Source: Rothia gullae (GTDB taxonomy: Bacteria > Actinomycetota > Actinomycetes > Actinomycetales > Micrococcaceae). From it: DNA of 64,000 nucleotides. How positions within the stretch are numbered: the stretch's first letter is position 1; the number at the start of each line of letters is the position of its first letter. Made by a program: the position numbers and the translations under genes. Shown piece after piece: positions 16,742 to 25,267 of this stretch. Location: contig NZ_JANCOC010000001.1 in NCBI RefSeq assembly GCF_024294905.1, forward strand, positions 176,599 through 240,598. The letters run 5' to 3'. The notes under the pieces are model-generated. The model was given only the letters and a program-made list of their open reading frames with translations. It did no database searches and had not been told where the DNA came from.

Positions 16742-18007
16742 CTAGACGCTCTCACGCGAAGCATGATGCTGCAACACCGCACCCGCAGCAACCGCATCCC
16801 GCTGAGCCCGCGCCGCACGAGCCTTAGCCCGCGCCTGATGCTGACGCTGACGACGCAACTCATCACGACTATCAATACGCATCTTCTTGTCCACCGCATC
16901 CATCGACCGGTGACGCACAAACCGGCACGAGGCACCCTCAACCGGCTGCGTAGTCTCCGTGAGCGTATCCAACACAGCCTTCAACGCATGACGGCTCGCC
17001 GCCGTCAATGCATCACGACTCGTACCGCCACGAACACCCACCGTACGCTTCGGCGTGAACAACACACTCGCCCCACGCGGCACACCGCGATACTCAGCGA
17101 ACGACACCGGATCCACACCCAGGCGCTTAGCCATCACCTCAATAGCCGGCGGATTCTGATCCACACACACGAACTTACGACCCAGCTGAGCTGCCGCCGC
17201 ACCCGTAGAACCAGAACCAGCGAAGAAATCCAACACCCAATCACCCGGGCGGGAACTCGCCGCAATCATACGACGCAACAAACCCGTAGGCTTCTGCGTG
17301 GGATAACCCGTCTTCTCCTTACCCGTCGGCGACACAATAGTATGCCACCACACATCCGTAGGGAGCTTACCGCGAGAAGCCTTCTCCTCAGTCACCAAAC
17401 CGGGAGCCATATACGGTTCACGATCAACCTCCGCAGTATTGAAGTAATAGCTGCGGTGATCCTTCGCGTACACCAAAATATTGTCGTGCTTCGTCGGCCA
17501 GCGGCGAGTAGACTTCGCACCGTAGTCATAAGCCCAAATCAGCTCATTAATGAAGTTCTCACGACCAAAAATCATGTCGCACATAATCTTCACATAATGA
17601 ACCTCACGCCAATCCAGGTGCAGGTACAGGGTGCCGTCTTGCGCAAGCAGACGATGCGCCTGCTCAATACGCGGTGCTAGGAACGCCCAATAATCCTCGA
17701 ACGAGTCGTTATAGCTCGCCAGAGTCTGCAGGGTGCTCGAATAGCTCTTGCCCTTAAAACCGGTGCGGTCACCCTTCTCAGAAGCCTCCGCGCTCAACGT
17801 GCGGCGCGTCTGCTTCTTACCCGTATTGAACGGCGGGTCAATGTAAATCACGGTGAACGCACCGTCGGGCAGCTCACGCAGATACTCCAGGTTATCTGCC
17901 TGCACCAGCAGCGACGGGCCCTGCGGATCGAAAACAGTCGAATCCGCGGAGTTCGCCTCAGCGGCAGGGGAGGGCGCGGCGGGTGCCGTGGATGCTGAAA
18001 TACCCAA
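16742..18007 (-). CDS. Orphan N6-adenine DNA methyltransferase (beta class)
   Basis: A 421-residue SAM-dependent methyltransferase. Order of motifs: catalytic motif IV DPPFNTG (57-63) near the N-terminus, target-recognition region in the middle, YPTQKP (235-240), then SAM motif I FAGSGSTG (262-269). That order marks the beta class of N6A/N4C enzymes. The basic C-terminal 90 residues look like DNA contact or low-complexity sequence. No restriction gene lies beside it, so it is probably a solitary regulator of methylation or a housekeeping enzyme. The TTG start at 18007 lies 8 bases after the helicase stop; this start is uncertain. Probably co-transcribed with the DEAD-box gene. Confidence 0.8.
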   Translation of the reverse strand: MGISASTAPAAPSPAAEANSADSTVFDPQGPSLLVQADNLEYLRELPDGAFTVIYIDPPFNTGKKQTRRTLSAEASEKGDRTGFKGKSYSSTLQTLASYNDSFEDYWAFLAPRIEQAHRLLAQDGTLYLHLDWREVHYVKIMCDMIFGRENFINELIWAYDYGAKSTRRWPTKHDNILVYAKDHRSYYFNTAEVDREPYMAPGLVTEEKASRGKLPTDVWWHTIVSPTGKEKTGYPTQKPTGLLRRMIAASSRPGDWVLDFFAGSGSTGAAAAQLGRKFVCVDQNPPAIEVMAKRLGVDPVSFAEYRGVPRGASVLFTPKRTVGVRGGTSRDALTAASRHALKAVLDTLTETTQPVEGASCRFVRHRSMDAVDKKMRIDSRDELRRQRQHQARAKARAARAQRDAVAAGAVLQHHASRESV

Positions 18008-18015
18008 CCCCGGCC

Positions 18016-19764
18016 CTAGCCTTCAGAACCAGCACGGTCAGCGCCACGGCCCTTACCGCGAGAACCCTCAGCACGAGAACCCTCAGCACGAGAACCCTCA
18101 GCACGAGAACCTTCAGCACGCGAGCCTTCAGAACGGCGGCGGGTACGGCGGCGGCCCTCACCCTCCACGGGCTGACCCTCAACACGGCGGGTACGGCGAC
18201 GCTGACGAGGCACACGCTCAGAACGCTCCGAAGAACGTTCGGTACGCTCGGATGCGCCCTGCTCGGAACGCTCGGAACGCTCAGTGCGCTTGCGGCCCTC
18301 AGAGCGGCTACGGCCCTCACCGGAACGACCCTCACGGCCACCGTCACGACCGCCGCGGGAACGGCGCGAACCCTTCTCTCCATCACGACCGCCAGAACGG
18401 GCACCCTCACGGGAACCGTCGCGGCCACCGCGAGAACGAGCCGGACGGCCATCACGCGAGTCGCGGGCGCTCTCAAAGAACTCGTCGCCCATGCCCTCCG
18501 CCACACGCTCCTCGCGCGGCAGGCGGCCCTTAGTGCCAGCAGGAATGTTCAGGTCGTAGAACAGGTGTTCAGAGGAAGAGTACGTCTCAACCGGCTCAGG
18601 AACACCCAGCTCCAGGGCGTCGTTAATGACCTTCCAGCGCGGCAGGTCATCCCAGTCAACCAGGGTCACAGCGGTACCCTCATTGCCTGCACGACCGGTA
18701 CGGCCGGTACGGTGCAGGTAAGTCTTCTCATCCTCGGGCACGCGGTGGTTAATCACGTGGGTCACGTCTTCAACGTCAATACCGCGAGCCGCCACGTCGG
18801 TCGCGACCAGAATGTCGACCTTGCCGGTGCGGAACGCCTTCAGCGCTTGTTCACGCGCAACCTGGTTCAGGTCACCGTGCAGGGGAGCGGCAGCGAAGCC
18901 ACGGTTCACCAGTTCCTCCGCCACGCGGGCAGCGTCACGCTTGGTCTTGGTGAAGATGACGGTGCGGCCGCGGCCGGTAGCGCGCAGAATGCGGCCAATC
19001 ATTTCGTCCTTGTCCAGGTGGTGCGCACGGTAGACGACCTGGCGGATCGACGCCTTAGTCTTCGAGGCGTCCTCGGGGTCAGCGGCGCTAATGCGCATGG
19101 GCTTGGTCATGTACTGGCGTGCCATCGCAATGACCGGGCCGGGCATGGTTGCGGAGAACAGCATGCTCTGGCGGTCCTCAGGCAGGTAGCTGAGGATCTT
19201 CTCAACCGACGGCTGGAAACCCAAATCCAGCATCTCGTCCGCCTCATCGAGGACCACAATCTTAACCTGCTTCAGGTTCAGGAAGCCCTGTTGGTACAGG
19301 TCGATAATGCGGCCGGGGGTTCCCACAGCAACCTCCAGGCCGCGGCGCAGCAGCTCAGCCTGAGGCTCAATCGGCACACCACCGTACAGGGTGGTGACGC
19401 GGGCGTTGCGCAGCTTCGCAGCAATCGCTAGGTCCTCGCCCACCTGAATAGCAAGCTCGCGGGTCGGAACCAGAATCAGCGCCTGAAGTGCGCCGGGGTA
19501 CTCCAAATCAGCCCAACCCTCATCGTCGCGGCCGACCACACGCTGAATGGTGGGCAGACCGAAGCCGAGGGTCTTACCGGTACCGGTCTTCGCCTGACCA
19601 ATGATGTCCTGGCCAGACAGAGCCACGGGAAGAGTCAGCTCCTGGATGGGGAAGGGGGAGGTAATGCCAACCGCCGCGAGGGCGTCGCTAATATCCTGGC
19701 GAACGCCGAAGTCGGCGAAGGACTTTGCAGCCTGAGTGGTTTCCTGCGTATTCGTTTCAGTCAC
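18016..19764 (-). CDS. DEAD-box RNA helicase
   Basis: ATP-dependent RNA helicase (582 aa) of the CsdA/RhlE type for rRNA maturation or cold-shock RNA unwinding. Motifs in order: Q motif (FADFGV...FPIQELTLP), AKTGTGKT, PTRELAIQV, GTPGRI, LDEADEMLDLGF, SAT, VATDVAARGID, HRTGRTGRAG. From about residue 440 the tail is Arg/Gly/Glu/Ser-rich with repeated EGSRA units (about 18040-18120), as in RNA-binding arms. I chose GTG 19764 (VTETNTQETT), with AGAAAGA upstream. The frame stays open to 19932, but that extension includes a 15-base duplication and no family residues. Confidence 0.9.
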   Translation of the reverse strand: MTETNTQETTQAAKSFADFGVRQDISDALAAVGITSPFPIQELTLPVALSGQDIIGQAKTGTGKTLGFGLPTIQRVVGRDDEGWADLEYPGALQALILVPTRELAIQVGEDLAIAAKLRNARVTTLYGGVPIEPQAELLRRGLEVAVGTPGRIIDLYQQGFLNLKQVKIVVLDEADEMLDLGFQPSVEKILSYLPEDRQSMLFSATMPGPVIAMARQYMTKPMRISAADPEDASKTKASIRQVVYRAHHLDKDEMIGRILRATGRGRTVIFTKTKRDAARVAEELVNRGFAAAPLHGDLNQVAREQALKAFRTGKVDILVATDVAARGIDVEDVTHVINHRVPEDEKTYLHRTGRTGRAGNEGTAVTLVDWDDLPRWKVINDALELGVPEPVETYSSSEHLFYDLNIPAGTKGRLPREERVAEGMGDEFFESARDSRDGRPARSRGGRDGSREGARSGGRDGEKGSRRSRGGRDGGREGRSGEGRSRSEGRKRTERSERSEQGASERTERSSERSERVPRQRRRTRRVEGQPVEGEGRRRTRRRSEGSRAEGSRAEGSRAEGSRAEGSRGKGRGADRAGSEG

Positions 19765-20253
19765 TGGACCGTATCTTTCTACCCCTGTTCGGGGTGTGTT
19801 TCTCCCCGAAACGGGGTGTACCAGCCAGCACCTCGGTAGTGGAGGCGGTGACGGGCGGGCGTCGAAAGCCGGCCGCGGGAAATTCTTACGCGGGAAATTC
19901 TTACCGAGACGCCGCCTGCACGCATGGTTCATTCATGATGAGAAGGCGGTGCAGCCTCGGGGTTTTGAAAGGGGTACGACCGGTCATTCACTTAACCCCT
20001 CAATATTAACCCGGATTTGCTTCTGGCGCACCCTCGACCGGTTGTGGTGTGCACCCGTGACGGGCGATATACCACCCCAAAACCGGGTACCGCGAGGTTT
20101 TTGTGCGGGCGGTTTAAAACGCAAAACCCCGCATTCGGCACGGCGTAACCACGTGGCGCATAAAGCGCACGCACACGGCGCATAAAGCGCGGTTACGCAT
20201 CGTGGCGGATGCGGGGAAAGCTCAAGCTAAAAGGTAAACAGCTACCGAACTAA
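19765..20253 (-). promoter_or_regulatory. Long structured leader upstream of the DEAD-box gene
   Basis: A 489-base gap with no gene. It holds two small hairpins just before the start (ACCCC/GGGGT at 19780-19798 and CCCCG/CGGGG at 19804-19816), a perfect 15-base duplication GCGGGAAATTCTTAC (19875-19889 and 19890-19904), paired CGACCGGT copies (around 19978 and 20035) and a large imperfect hairpin (20126-20216). The hairpin arms (CCCCGCAT...GTAACC and GGTTACGC...ATGCGGGG) enclose two copies of GGCGCATAAAGCGC (20155-20168 and 20177-20190). The large hairpin may end the DUF3107 transcript. Long leaders are known to control cold-shock helicases. Confidence 0.45.
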
Positions 20254-20481
20254 TTAGGCGCCGATACCGAAACCAACGTGACGCTTAGCGTCAGAACCCA
20301 GCTCAACGTAGCCAATCTGAGCGCCAGAAATCAGGGTGGTGTTGCCCTTATCGTCAGTGATCTGCAGCAGGGAGCCGTCCTCAATAGCCTTAGCGACCTT
20401 CTCGGTGATAACGTCCTGGGCTTCGCTGGTCTCAACAACGATTTCGCGGGCGATGTGGCGAACGCCAATCTTGATTTCCAT
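20254..20481 (-). CDS. DUF3107 small protein
   Basis: A 75-residue protein (MEIKIGVRHIAREIVVETSE...DAKRHVGFGIGA), a family restricted to actinobacteria and often next to a DEAD-box helicase or TetR genes. It looks like an all alpha/beta ATP-binding-independent fold with no membrane span. Start ATG 20481 is preceded by GAGGAGA at 5 bases; the open frame to 20550 adds 23 residues without support. Length fits the family (about 75-80). Function unknown. Confidence 0.88.
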   Translation of the reverse strand: MEIKIGVRHIAREIVVETSEAQDVITEKVAKAIEDGSLLQITDDKGNTTLISGAQIGYVELGSDAKRHVGFGIGA

Positions 20482-20639
20482 GAGTCTCCTCGCAGAATAG
20501 TCCGGCGCAGCCAAACGGGCGCCGGGTATGGGAACTGTCTTATCTAGCATCTACTCTAGCGTGAACGAGCCGATCGGCACCGTGAACGGGCGGTACTTCG
20601 CCGGGGGCTAATAAAATACTCGCCGCCGGATGCGCGCAA

Positions 20640-20755
20640 ACCTACGTGAAAACCCGCGCGAAACCCGTGTGAAACACACGTAAAACCCGTGCGAAAACGG
20701 GGGTGGTCATGCGAAAACGCCGGAAAAATACCGAAAAATACCGAAAGAGCGGGGG
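20640..20755. repeat. Low-complexity GAAAACCCG-like repeats
   Basis: Between DUF3107 and hemA the motif (C/G)GNGAAAACCCG and variants recur about five times from 20644 to 20700. Then AAAAATACCG occurs twice (20725-20744). The function is not clear; it sits upstream of DUF3107 and downstream of hemA. Confidence 0.6.
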
Positions 20756-20766
20756 AGAGGAGACTC

Positions 20767-22029
20767 TTAAGAGTCCTCCACCTGAATACCGTAGAGAGTC
20801 TCCAGCGCCTGCACGTAATCCTCCGTGCGGCCCTCCGCCGCAAGCTTCTTGGCGCGCACTGTCGGAGTGTGCAGCAGGGACTTCACCATGCGGCGCATCG
20901 CCAGCTCAAACTGCTCCGTCGCCGCACCGCAACCAAACTGGCTACGCACCTTCTCCAGCTCGGAATCCAGCACATCCATAGTGTGCGAGCGAAGCGCAAC
21001 AATCGCGGAGTCAATCGTGCGGGAACGCTGACGGGACAGGAACGCCGCCAGCTCAGACTCCACGATGCGCGTAGCCGTCGCCACGGACTCCTCGGTTTCC
21101 TCGGGGGCGGCAAGGCGCACCGATTCGAGGGTAATCAGTTCAACGTTCGGCAGGTCAGCGACCGAGGGGTCAAAGTCACGCGAAAGCGCCAGGTCGAGGA
21201 TTGTATGGTGGCCCCCCGGAATCTGCTCGGGAAGCAACGGGTCGGAGCCGCCGGAGCAGCCAATAATGACGTCGGCAGAAGCCATGGCCTGCTCCATGCC
21301 GTCCACCGGCACCGCAGAAACCTCACGCTTTGCCGCGAACTCGGCGGCACGACCAGAACGGGAACTGACCCAAATATCGGTGCAACCGCGCTCGCGCAGT
21401 GCCGCAATGGTCGCGCCCGCGTAAGCACCCGTACCAAAAATCAGGGCGCGGCGGGTCGACCAATCCTTCTCGGCAACCTCGTCCGCAAGATCCAGGGCAA
21501 CAGACACAATGGAGCGGCCCTGGGCGCCAAGCGCCGTATGCTGACCCACCTGACGAGCCGTATGCGTCGCATGCTCAAACAGCTGAACCAGCTCACCGGG
21601 AAGGGCCACGCCGTCCTCTTGCGCCTTCGCCTGCGCGGCAGCCAGGGCGCGGCGCACCTGACCGGTGATTTCGCGCTCGCCGACCACGGCAGATTCCAGG
21701 CCGGAGGCGACCGTCAGCAGGTGGCGTGCAGCCTCATCATCTGAGTACACATCGAAGCTGGAATTGATCAGTTCTTTATCCAAGCCGTAGGTGCGCGCGA
21801 TCGAATCAGCAATCAGCTCACGAACCATGTTTACATGAGCGGATACGTGTAGCTCAACATACATTTCAAGACGGTTACAGGTGGCAAGAACGACTGCACC
21901 CTTCACGCCCAGCTGGCGTGCCATATCGCCCGCCAGAACATCGGGTACGCCGGAGGCACCGGCGCTCAACGCAGCGACGGTGGTCAGATCAACGGTGTGG
22001 TGCGATGCCACAAATGCATAAGTACTCAC
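20767..22029 (-). CDS. hemA: Glutamyl-tRNA reductase HemA
   Basis: NADPH-dependent reduction of Glu-tRNA(Glu) to glutamate-1-semialdehyde, the first and usually controlling step of C5-route heme synthesis; HemL, also in the window, takes the product. The protein (420 aa) has the catalytic Cys51 in ATCNRLEMYVE, the GLESAVVGEREITGQVRRA block, the NADP Rossmann motif FGTGAYAGA and the C-terminal dimerisation helices. GTG start 22029 has TATGAT 9 bases upstream and no ribosome site. The stop lies in a palindrome (GGACTCTTAAGAGTC). It is transcribed away from hemE. Confidence 0.95.
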   Translation of the reverse strand: MSTYAFVASHHTVDLTTVAALSAGASGVPDVLAGDMARQLGVKGAVVLATCNRLEMYVELHVSAHVNMVRELIADSIARTYGLDKELINSSFDVYSDDEAARHLLTVASGLESAVVGEREITGQVRRALAAAQAKAQEDGVALPGELVQLFEHATHTARQVGQHTALGAQGRSIVSVALDLADEVAEKDWSTRRALIFGTGAYAGATIAALRERGCTDIWVSSRSGRAAEFAAKREVSAVPVDGMEQAMASADVIIGCSGGSDPLLPEQIPGGHHTILDLALSRDFDPSVADLPNVELITLESVRLAAPEETEESVATATRIVESELAAFLSRQRSRTIDSAIVALRSHTMDVLDSELEKVRSQFGCGAATEQFELAMRRMVKSLLHTPTVRAKKLAAEGRTEDYVQALETLYGIQVEDS

Positions 22030-22250
22030 TAGAGACTAATCATAACCACGCCGACTAAGCCCCTGTAAAGCTCACAGAACCTAAGTTTCATCATTGTAGG
22101 GGGCAAGAAAATCTGCACGGTGGGGGAGTGGGTACGAAGAGTGGGTGCGAACTAAGGTATCCCTCACCACTAAGAAAGCCAGTATTAGGTAAGATTCGCT
22201 ATGACATAGTGTCGCAAAAATGCTCACATAAACCTGTCACACTAGACACT
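22030..22250. promoter_or_regulatory. Divergent hemA/hemE promoter region with inverted repeats
   Basis: TAGTGTC (22207-22213) and GACACTA (22245-22251) form an inverted pair 31 bases apart, the right arm abutting the hemE ATG. TATTAGGTAAGATT (22181-22194) resembles half of a DtxR/IdeR iron box. The hemA -10 box is TATGAT (22039-22044, minus). I see no clear ribosome site for hemE. Control by iron or heme would fit the pathway, but no regulator is named by sequence alone. Confidence 0.4.
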
Positions 22251-23444
22251 ATGAGCGAAAACCAGCACACTACCCCCGCATCGGAAAAGGGCTCCGCATC
22301 GGCTGCCGCACAGGCACCTGCCCTGCCCGCACACCCCACCGACGCCCAGCGACCCCTGCTCACCGACGAGCAGCTCGCACACCTACCCGCCAACCACCCC
22401 CTGCGGGTAGGCACCACCGCCGACTCGCCTATGCTCCGCGCCCTCACCGGCCGCCCCTCCAGCCATCGACCCGTCTGGTTCATGCGCCAGGCAGGCCGCT
22501 CCCTGCCCGAATACCGCCAGGTACGCGAAGGCATCCCCATGCTGGACGCATGCCTCACCCCCGACCTCGCCGCAGAAATCACCGTGCAGCCCGTCCGCCG
22601 CCACAAGGTCGATGCCGGCATCTTCTTCTCCGACATCGTCATCCCCATGAAGCTCGCGGGCGTCAACGTCGACATCGTGCCCGGTAAGGGCCCCGTACTC
22701 GACCAGCCTGTACGCACCCTCGACGAGGTGCGCGCCCTGCCCGAACTCAAAGACAGCGCCCTCGACCCCATCCGCGAAGCCGTCGCCGCAACCGTAGAAA
22801 TGCTCGGCGACACCCCGCTCATCGGCTTCGCCGGAGCCCCCTTCACCGTCGCCGCCTACATGGTCGAAGGCGGCCCCTCCCGCGACCACCTGCGCCCGCG
22901 CACCATGATGCACGCCGACCCTGCCGCCTGGCACGAACTCGCCGCCTGGGCAGCCCGCACCGCAGGCCAGTTCCTGCGCGCACAGATCGAGGCGGGTGCA
23001 TCCGCCGTGCAGCTCTTCGACTCCTGGGCAGGCTCCCTCAGCGAAAGCGACTACCGCCGCTACGTGCAGGCACACTCCGCAACCACCCTCGACGCGGTGC
23101 GCGAATACGGGGTGCCGCGCATCCACTTCGGCACCGGCACCACCGCCCTGCTGCCCGCCATGCACGAAGCCGGCGCAGACGTCATCGGTGTGGACTACCG
23201 CCTGCCGCTGTCCGCAGCAAACACCCTGCTCAACGGCGCCGTACCCCTGCAGGGCAACATCGACCCGGCACTGCTCGCCGCAGGCAGTAAAAACCTCTAC
23301 GCACACGTAGACGAAGTGCTCGCAGAAGGCAACGCCGCCCCCTCGCACGTGGTCAACCTCGGCCACGGCGTACCCCCGACCACCGACCCGCAGGTGCTCA
23401 CCGACCTCGTGGCGTATATCCACGAACGCACCGCGCAAGCATAG
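22251..23444 (+). CDS. hemE: Uroporphyrinogen decarboxylase HemE
   Basis: Converts uroporphyrinogen III to coproporphyrinogen III by four decarboxylations. The protein (397 aa) has the signature PVWFMRQAGRSLPEYR, the FFSDIVIPMKLAGVNVDIVPGKGP segment, GFAGAPFTVAAYMVEG, and the C-terminal NLGHGVPPTTDPQ. It carries about 55 extra N-terminal residues (Ala/Pro rich) before the core. It opens the heme operon hemE-cgoX-chdC-cpfC-hemC-hemD-hemB. Codons are strongly C-ending and GAA/CTC-rich, unlike the flanking GAG/CTG-rich genes. The ATG at 22251 sits in an inverted-repeat arm. Confidence 0.95.
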   Translation: MSENQHTTPASEKGSASAAAQAPALPAHPTDAQRPLLTDEQLAHLPANHPLRVGTTADSPMLRALTGRPSSHRPVWFMRQAGRSLPEYRQVREGIPMLDACLTPDLAAEITVQPVRRHKVDAGIFFSDIVIPMKLAGVNVDIVPGKGPVLDQPVRTLDEVRALPELKDSALDPIREAVAATVEMLGDTPLIGFAGAPFTVAAYMVEGGPSRDHLRPRTMMHADPAAWHELAAWAARTAGQFLRAQIEAGASAVQLFDSWAGSLSESDYRRYVQAHSATTLDAVREYGVPRIHFGTGTTALLPAMHEAGADVIGVDYRLPLSAANTLLNGAVPLQGNIDPALLAAGSKNLYAHVDEVLAEGNAAPSHVVNLGHGVPPTTDPQVLTDLVAYIHERTAQA

Positions 23445-23582
23445 GATAAAAAACGATAAATAGACGGCGCAGATGCCGGACACCCTCCGACATCTGCACC
23501 GAACATCTGCACCCCGAACCAACCACCACACCCGTTACCGCAACGGGCAACTCCACCGCAGACAGACCGAAGGAGAACCACC

Positions 23583-25130
23583 ATGGGCCACACCAACCAG
23601 GCACCGTACCGCACCGCACAGGTCAGTTCCTCCGCCGCACCCCAGAACGCACGAGCTTTCACCCGCAACGAGAAGGCACCCACCGTCATCGTCATCGGCG
23701 GCGGCCCCTCCGGCCTAATCTCCGCACGCCGCCTCGCCGCAGCCGGTATGCGCGTCACCCTGCTCGAACAGCGCCACCACCTCGGCGGTGCCGTTGGTGC
23801 CCACGAAGTTGGCGGCCTTCTGCTGGACTCCGGCGCAGAATCCTTCGCAACCCGCAGCCCCATTGTCAGCGACCTCGTCAAAGAACTCGGCCTGGGCGAC
23901 CAGATCGTCACCCCCAACTCCTACGGCTCCTGGCTGTACCTGCCGCAGGGCGCCCGTCGAACCCCCAGCACCGGCATCATGGGTATCCCCGGCAATGTGA
24001 ACGATAAGTCGCTGATCCCCGTCATCGGTAAGAACGGTCTGCGCCGCGCCCAGGTGGATAAGTTCCTGCCCGTCTCCGCAGGCGAGAACGCGAAGACCCT
24101 CGGTGAGCTCGTGCGCATCCGCATGGGCCAGCAAGTGCTCGACAACCTCGTTGCACCCGTAGTCTCCGGCGTGTACTCCACCCACCCCGACAAGCTCGAC
24201 GTCGATGCGACCATCCCCGGTCTGCGCGAAGCCTTCCGCAAGCACCGCTCCCTCTCCGCCGCAGCGCACGCTTTCCGCTCGGCAGCCCCCGCAGGCTCAC
24301 AGGTCGCCGGTATCGTGGGCGGCATGAACCAGCTATCCGAACGTCTCGTCGAAGACCTCTACGCCGCCGGCGTTCGCATCGTCACCGGATTCGACGTCAT
24401 CGCCGTAGACCGCGACGAATCCACCGGCCAGTGGTTCATCATCCAGCGCCACACCACCGACGGCGAAAACACCCCCCTCTACGCCGACTACCTGGTGCTC
24501 GCTACCGACGGCCCGACCGTGGCACGACTCATCGGCCCGCACGTCTCCACCGCCCTGCCCGCCGTGGAACCCGGCCCCGAAGTCGCCCTCGTCACGCTCG
24601 TCGTCGATGCTCCCGCCCTGGACAAGCACCCCCGCGGCACCGGCCTGCTCGTCTCCGAAGAAGCCACCGCCGTACGCGCCAAGGCACTCACTCACGCCAC
24701 CGCCAAATGGCAGTGGGTCGCCGAGGCCGCAGGCCCCGGACGCCATGTCGTGCGCCTCTCCTACGGCCGCGGCGGCGAAGACGCCCGCTTCTCAGAAGTG
24801 GCACTCGCCGACGAACAACTCATCACCCTCGCCCTGCGCGACGCCACCCGCATGATGGACGTAGCCCTTACCCGCAACAACCTCATCGACGCGGACGTGG
24901 TGCGTTGGCGCGGCGTCCTGCCCGCCTCCACCCCCGGCCACCGCGACCGAGTCAAGGAATTCCGTGACCGCGCCAGCGAACTCGGAACCCTCAGGACCGT
25001 CGGCTCCTGGGCGGCAGGCTCCGGCCTGGTCGTAACCGTCAAAGACACCTACGAGCAGATGGACCGCCTCATCTACCACGCGGCACAGGACTGGGAAGGC
25101 GTCACCTCCCCGAAAGCCGCAACCGCCTAG
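23583..25130 (+). CDS. hemY: Coproporphyrinogen III oxidase (HemY/CgoX)
   Basis: FAD-dependent oxidase that turns coproporphyrinogen III into coproporphyrin III in the Gram-positive route; formerly annotated protoporphyrinogen oxidase. The protein (515 aa) has the dinucleotide-binding motif VIVIGGGPSGLISARRLAA from residue 37, the EQRHHLGG stretch, GAESFATRSP and a C-terminal FAD end. AAGGAGA lies 6 bases before the ATG. The preceding 138-base gap holds no gene. A 12-base segment TAGACGGCGCAG follows both the hemE stop (23461) and this gene's stop (25131). Confidence 0.92.
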   Translation: MGHTNQAPYRTAQVSSSAAPQNARAFTRNEKAPTVIVIGGGPSGLISARRLAAAGMRVTLLEQRHHLGGAVGAHEVGGLLLDSGAESFATRSPIVSDLVKELGLGDQIVTPNSYGSWLYLPQGARRTPSTGIMGIPGNVNDKSLIPVIGKNGLRRAQVDKFLPVSAGENAKTLGELVRIRMGQQVLDNLVAPVVSGVYSTHPDKLDVDATIPGLREAFRKHRSLSAAAHAFRSAAPAGSQVAGIVGGMNQLSERLVEDLYAAGVRIVTGFDVIAVDRDESTGQWFIIQRHTTDGENTPLYADYLVLATDGPTVARLIGPHVSTALPAVEPGPEVALVTLVVDAPALDKHPRGTGLLVSEEATAVRAKALTHATAKWQWVAEAAGPGRHVVRLSYGRGGEDARFSEVALADEQLITLALRDATRMMDVALTRNNLIDADVVRWRGVLPASTPGHRDRVKEFRDRASELGTLRTVGSWAAGSGLVVTVKDTYEQMDRLIYHAAQDWEGVTSPKAATA

Positions 25131-25267
25131 TAGACGGCGCAGCGGCGGCAGAAGCTCAGCCAATAACTCAGCCCAGCCAGTAACAAGACCAAAAAATTGA
25201 GAAAACGCGCAGCTACGGAAGCCGCGCCTCCAACACAGCGAACCCTCGCTGAAGAAAGGAATACACA

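Noticed and set aside
16742..18007. Adenine methyltransferase as part of a restriction system
   Set aside because: No endonuclease-like gene lies next to it; the neighbours are a DEAD-box helicase and a PHP phosphoesterase.
22383..23531. 382-codon open frame opposite hemE
   Set aside because: It is a mirror of the C-rich codons of hemE; the protein is low-complexity Val/Gly/Cys-rich with no family features or ribosome site.
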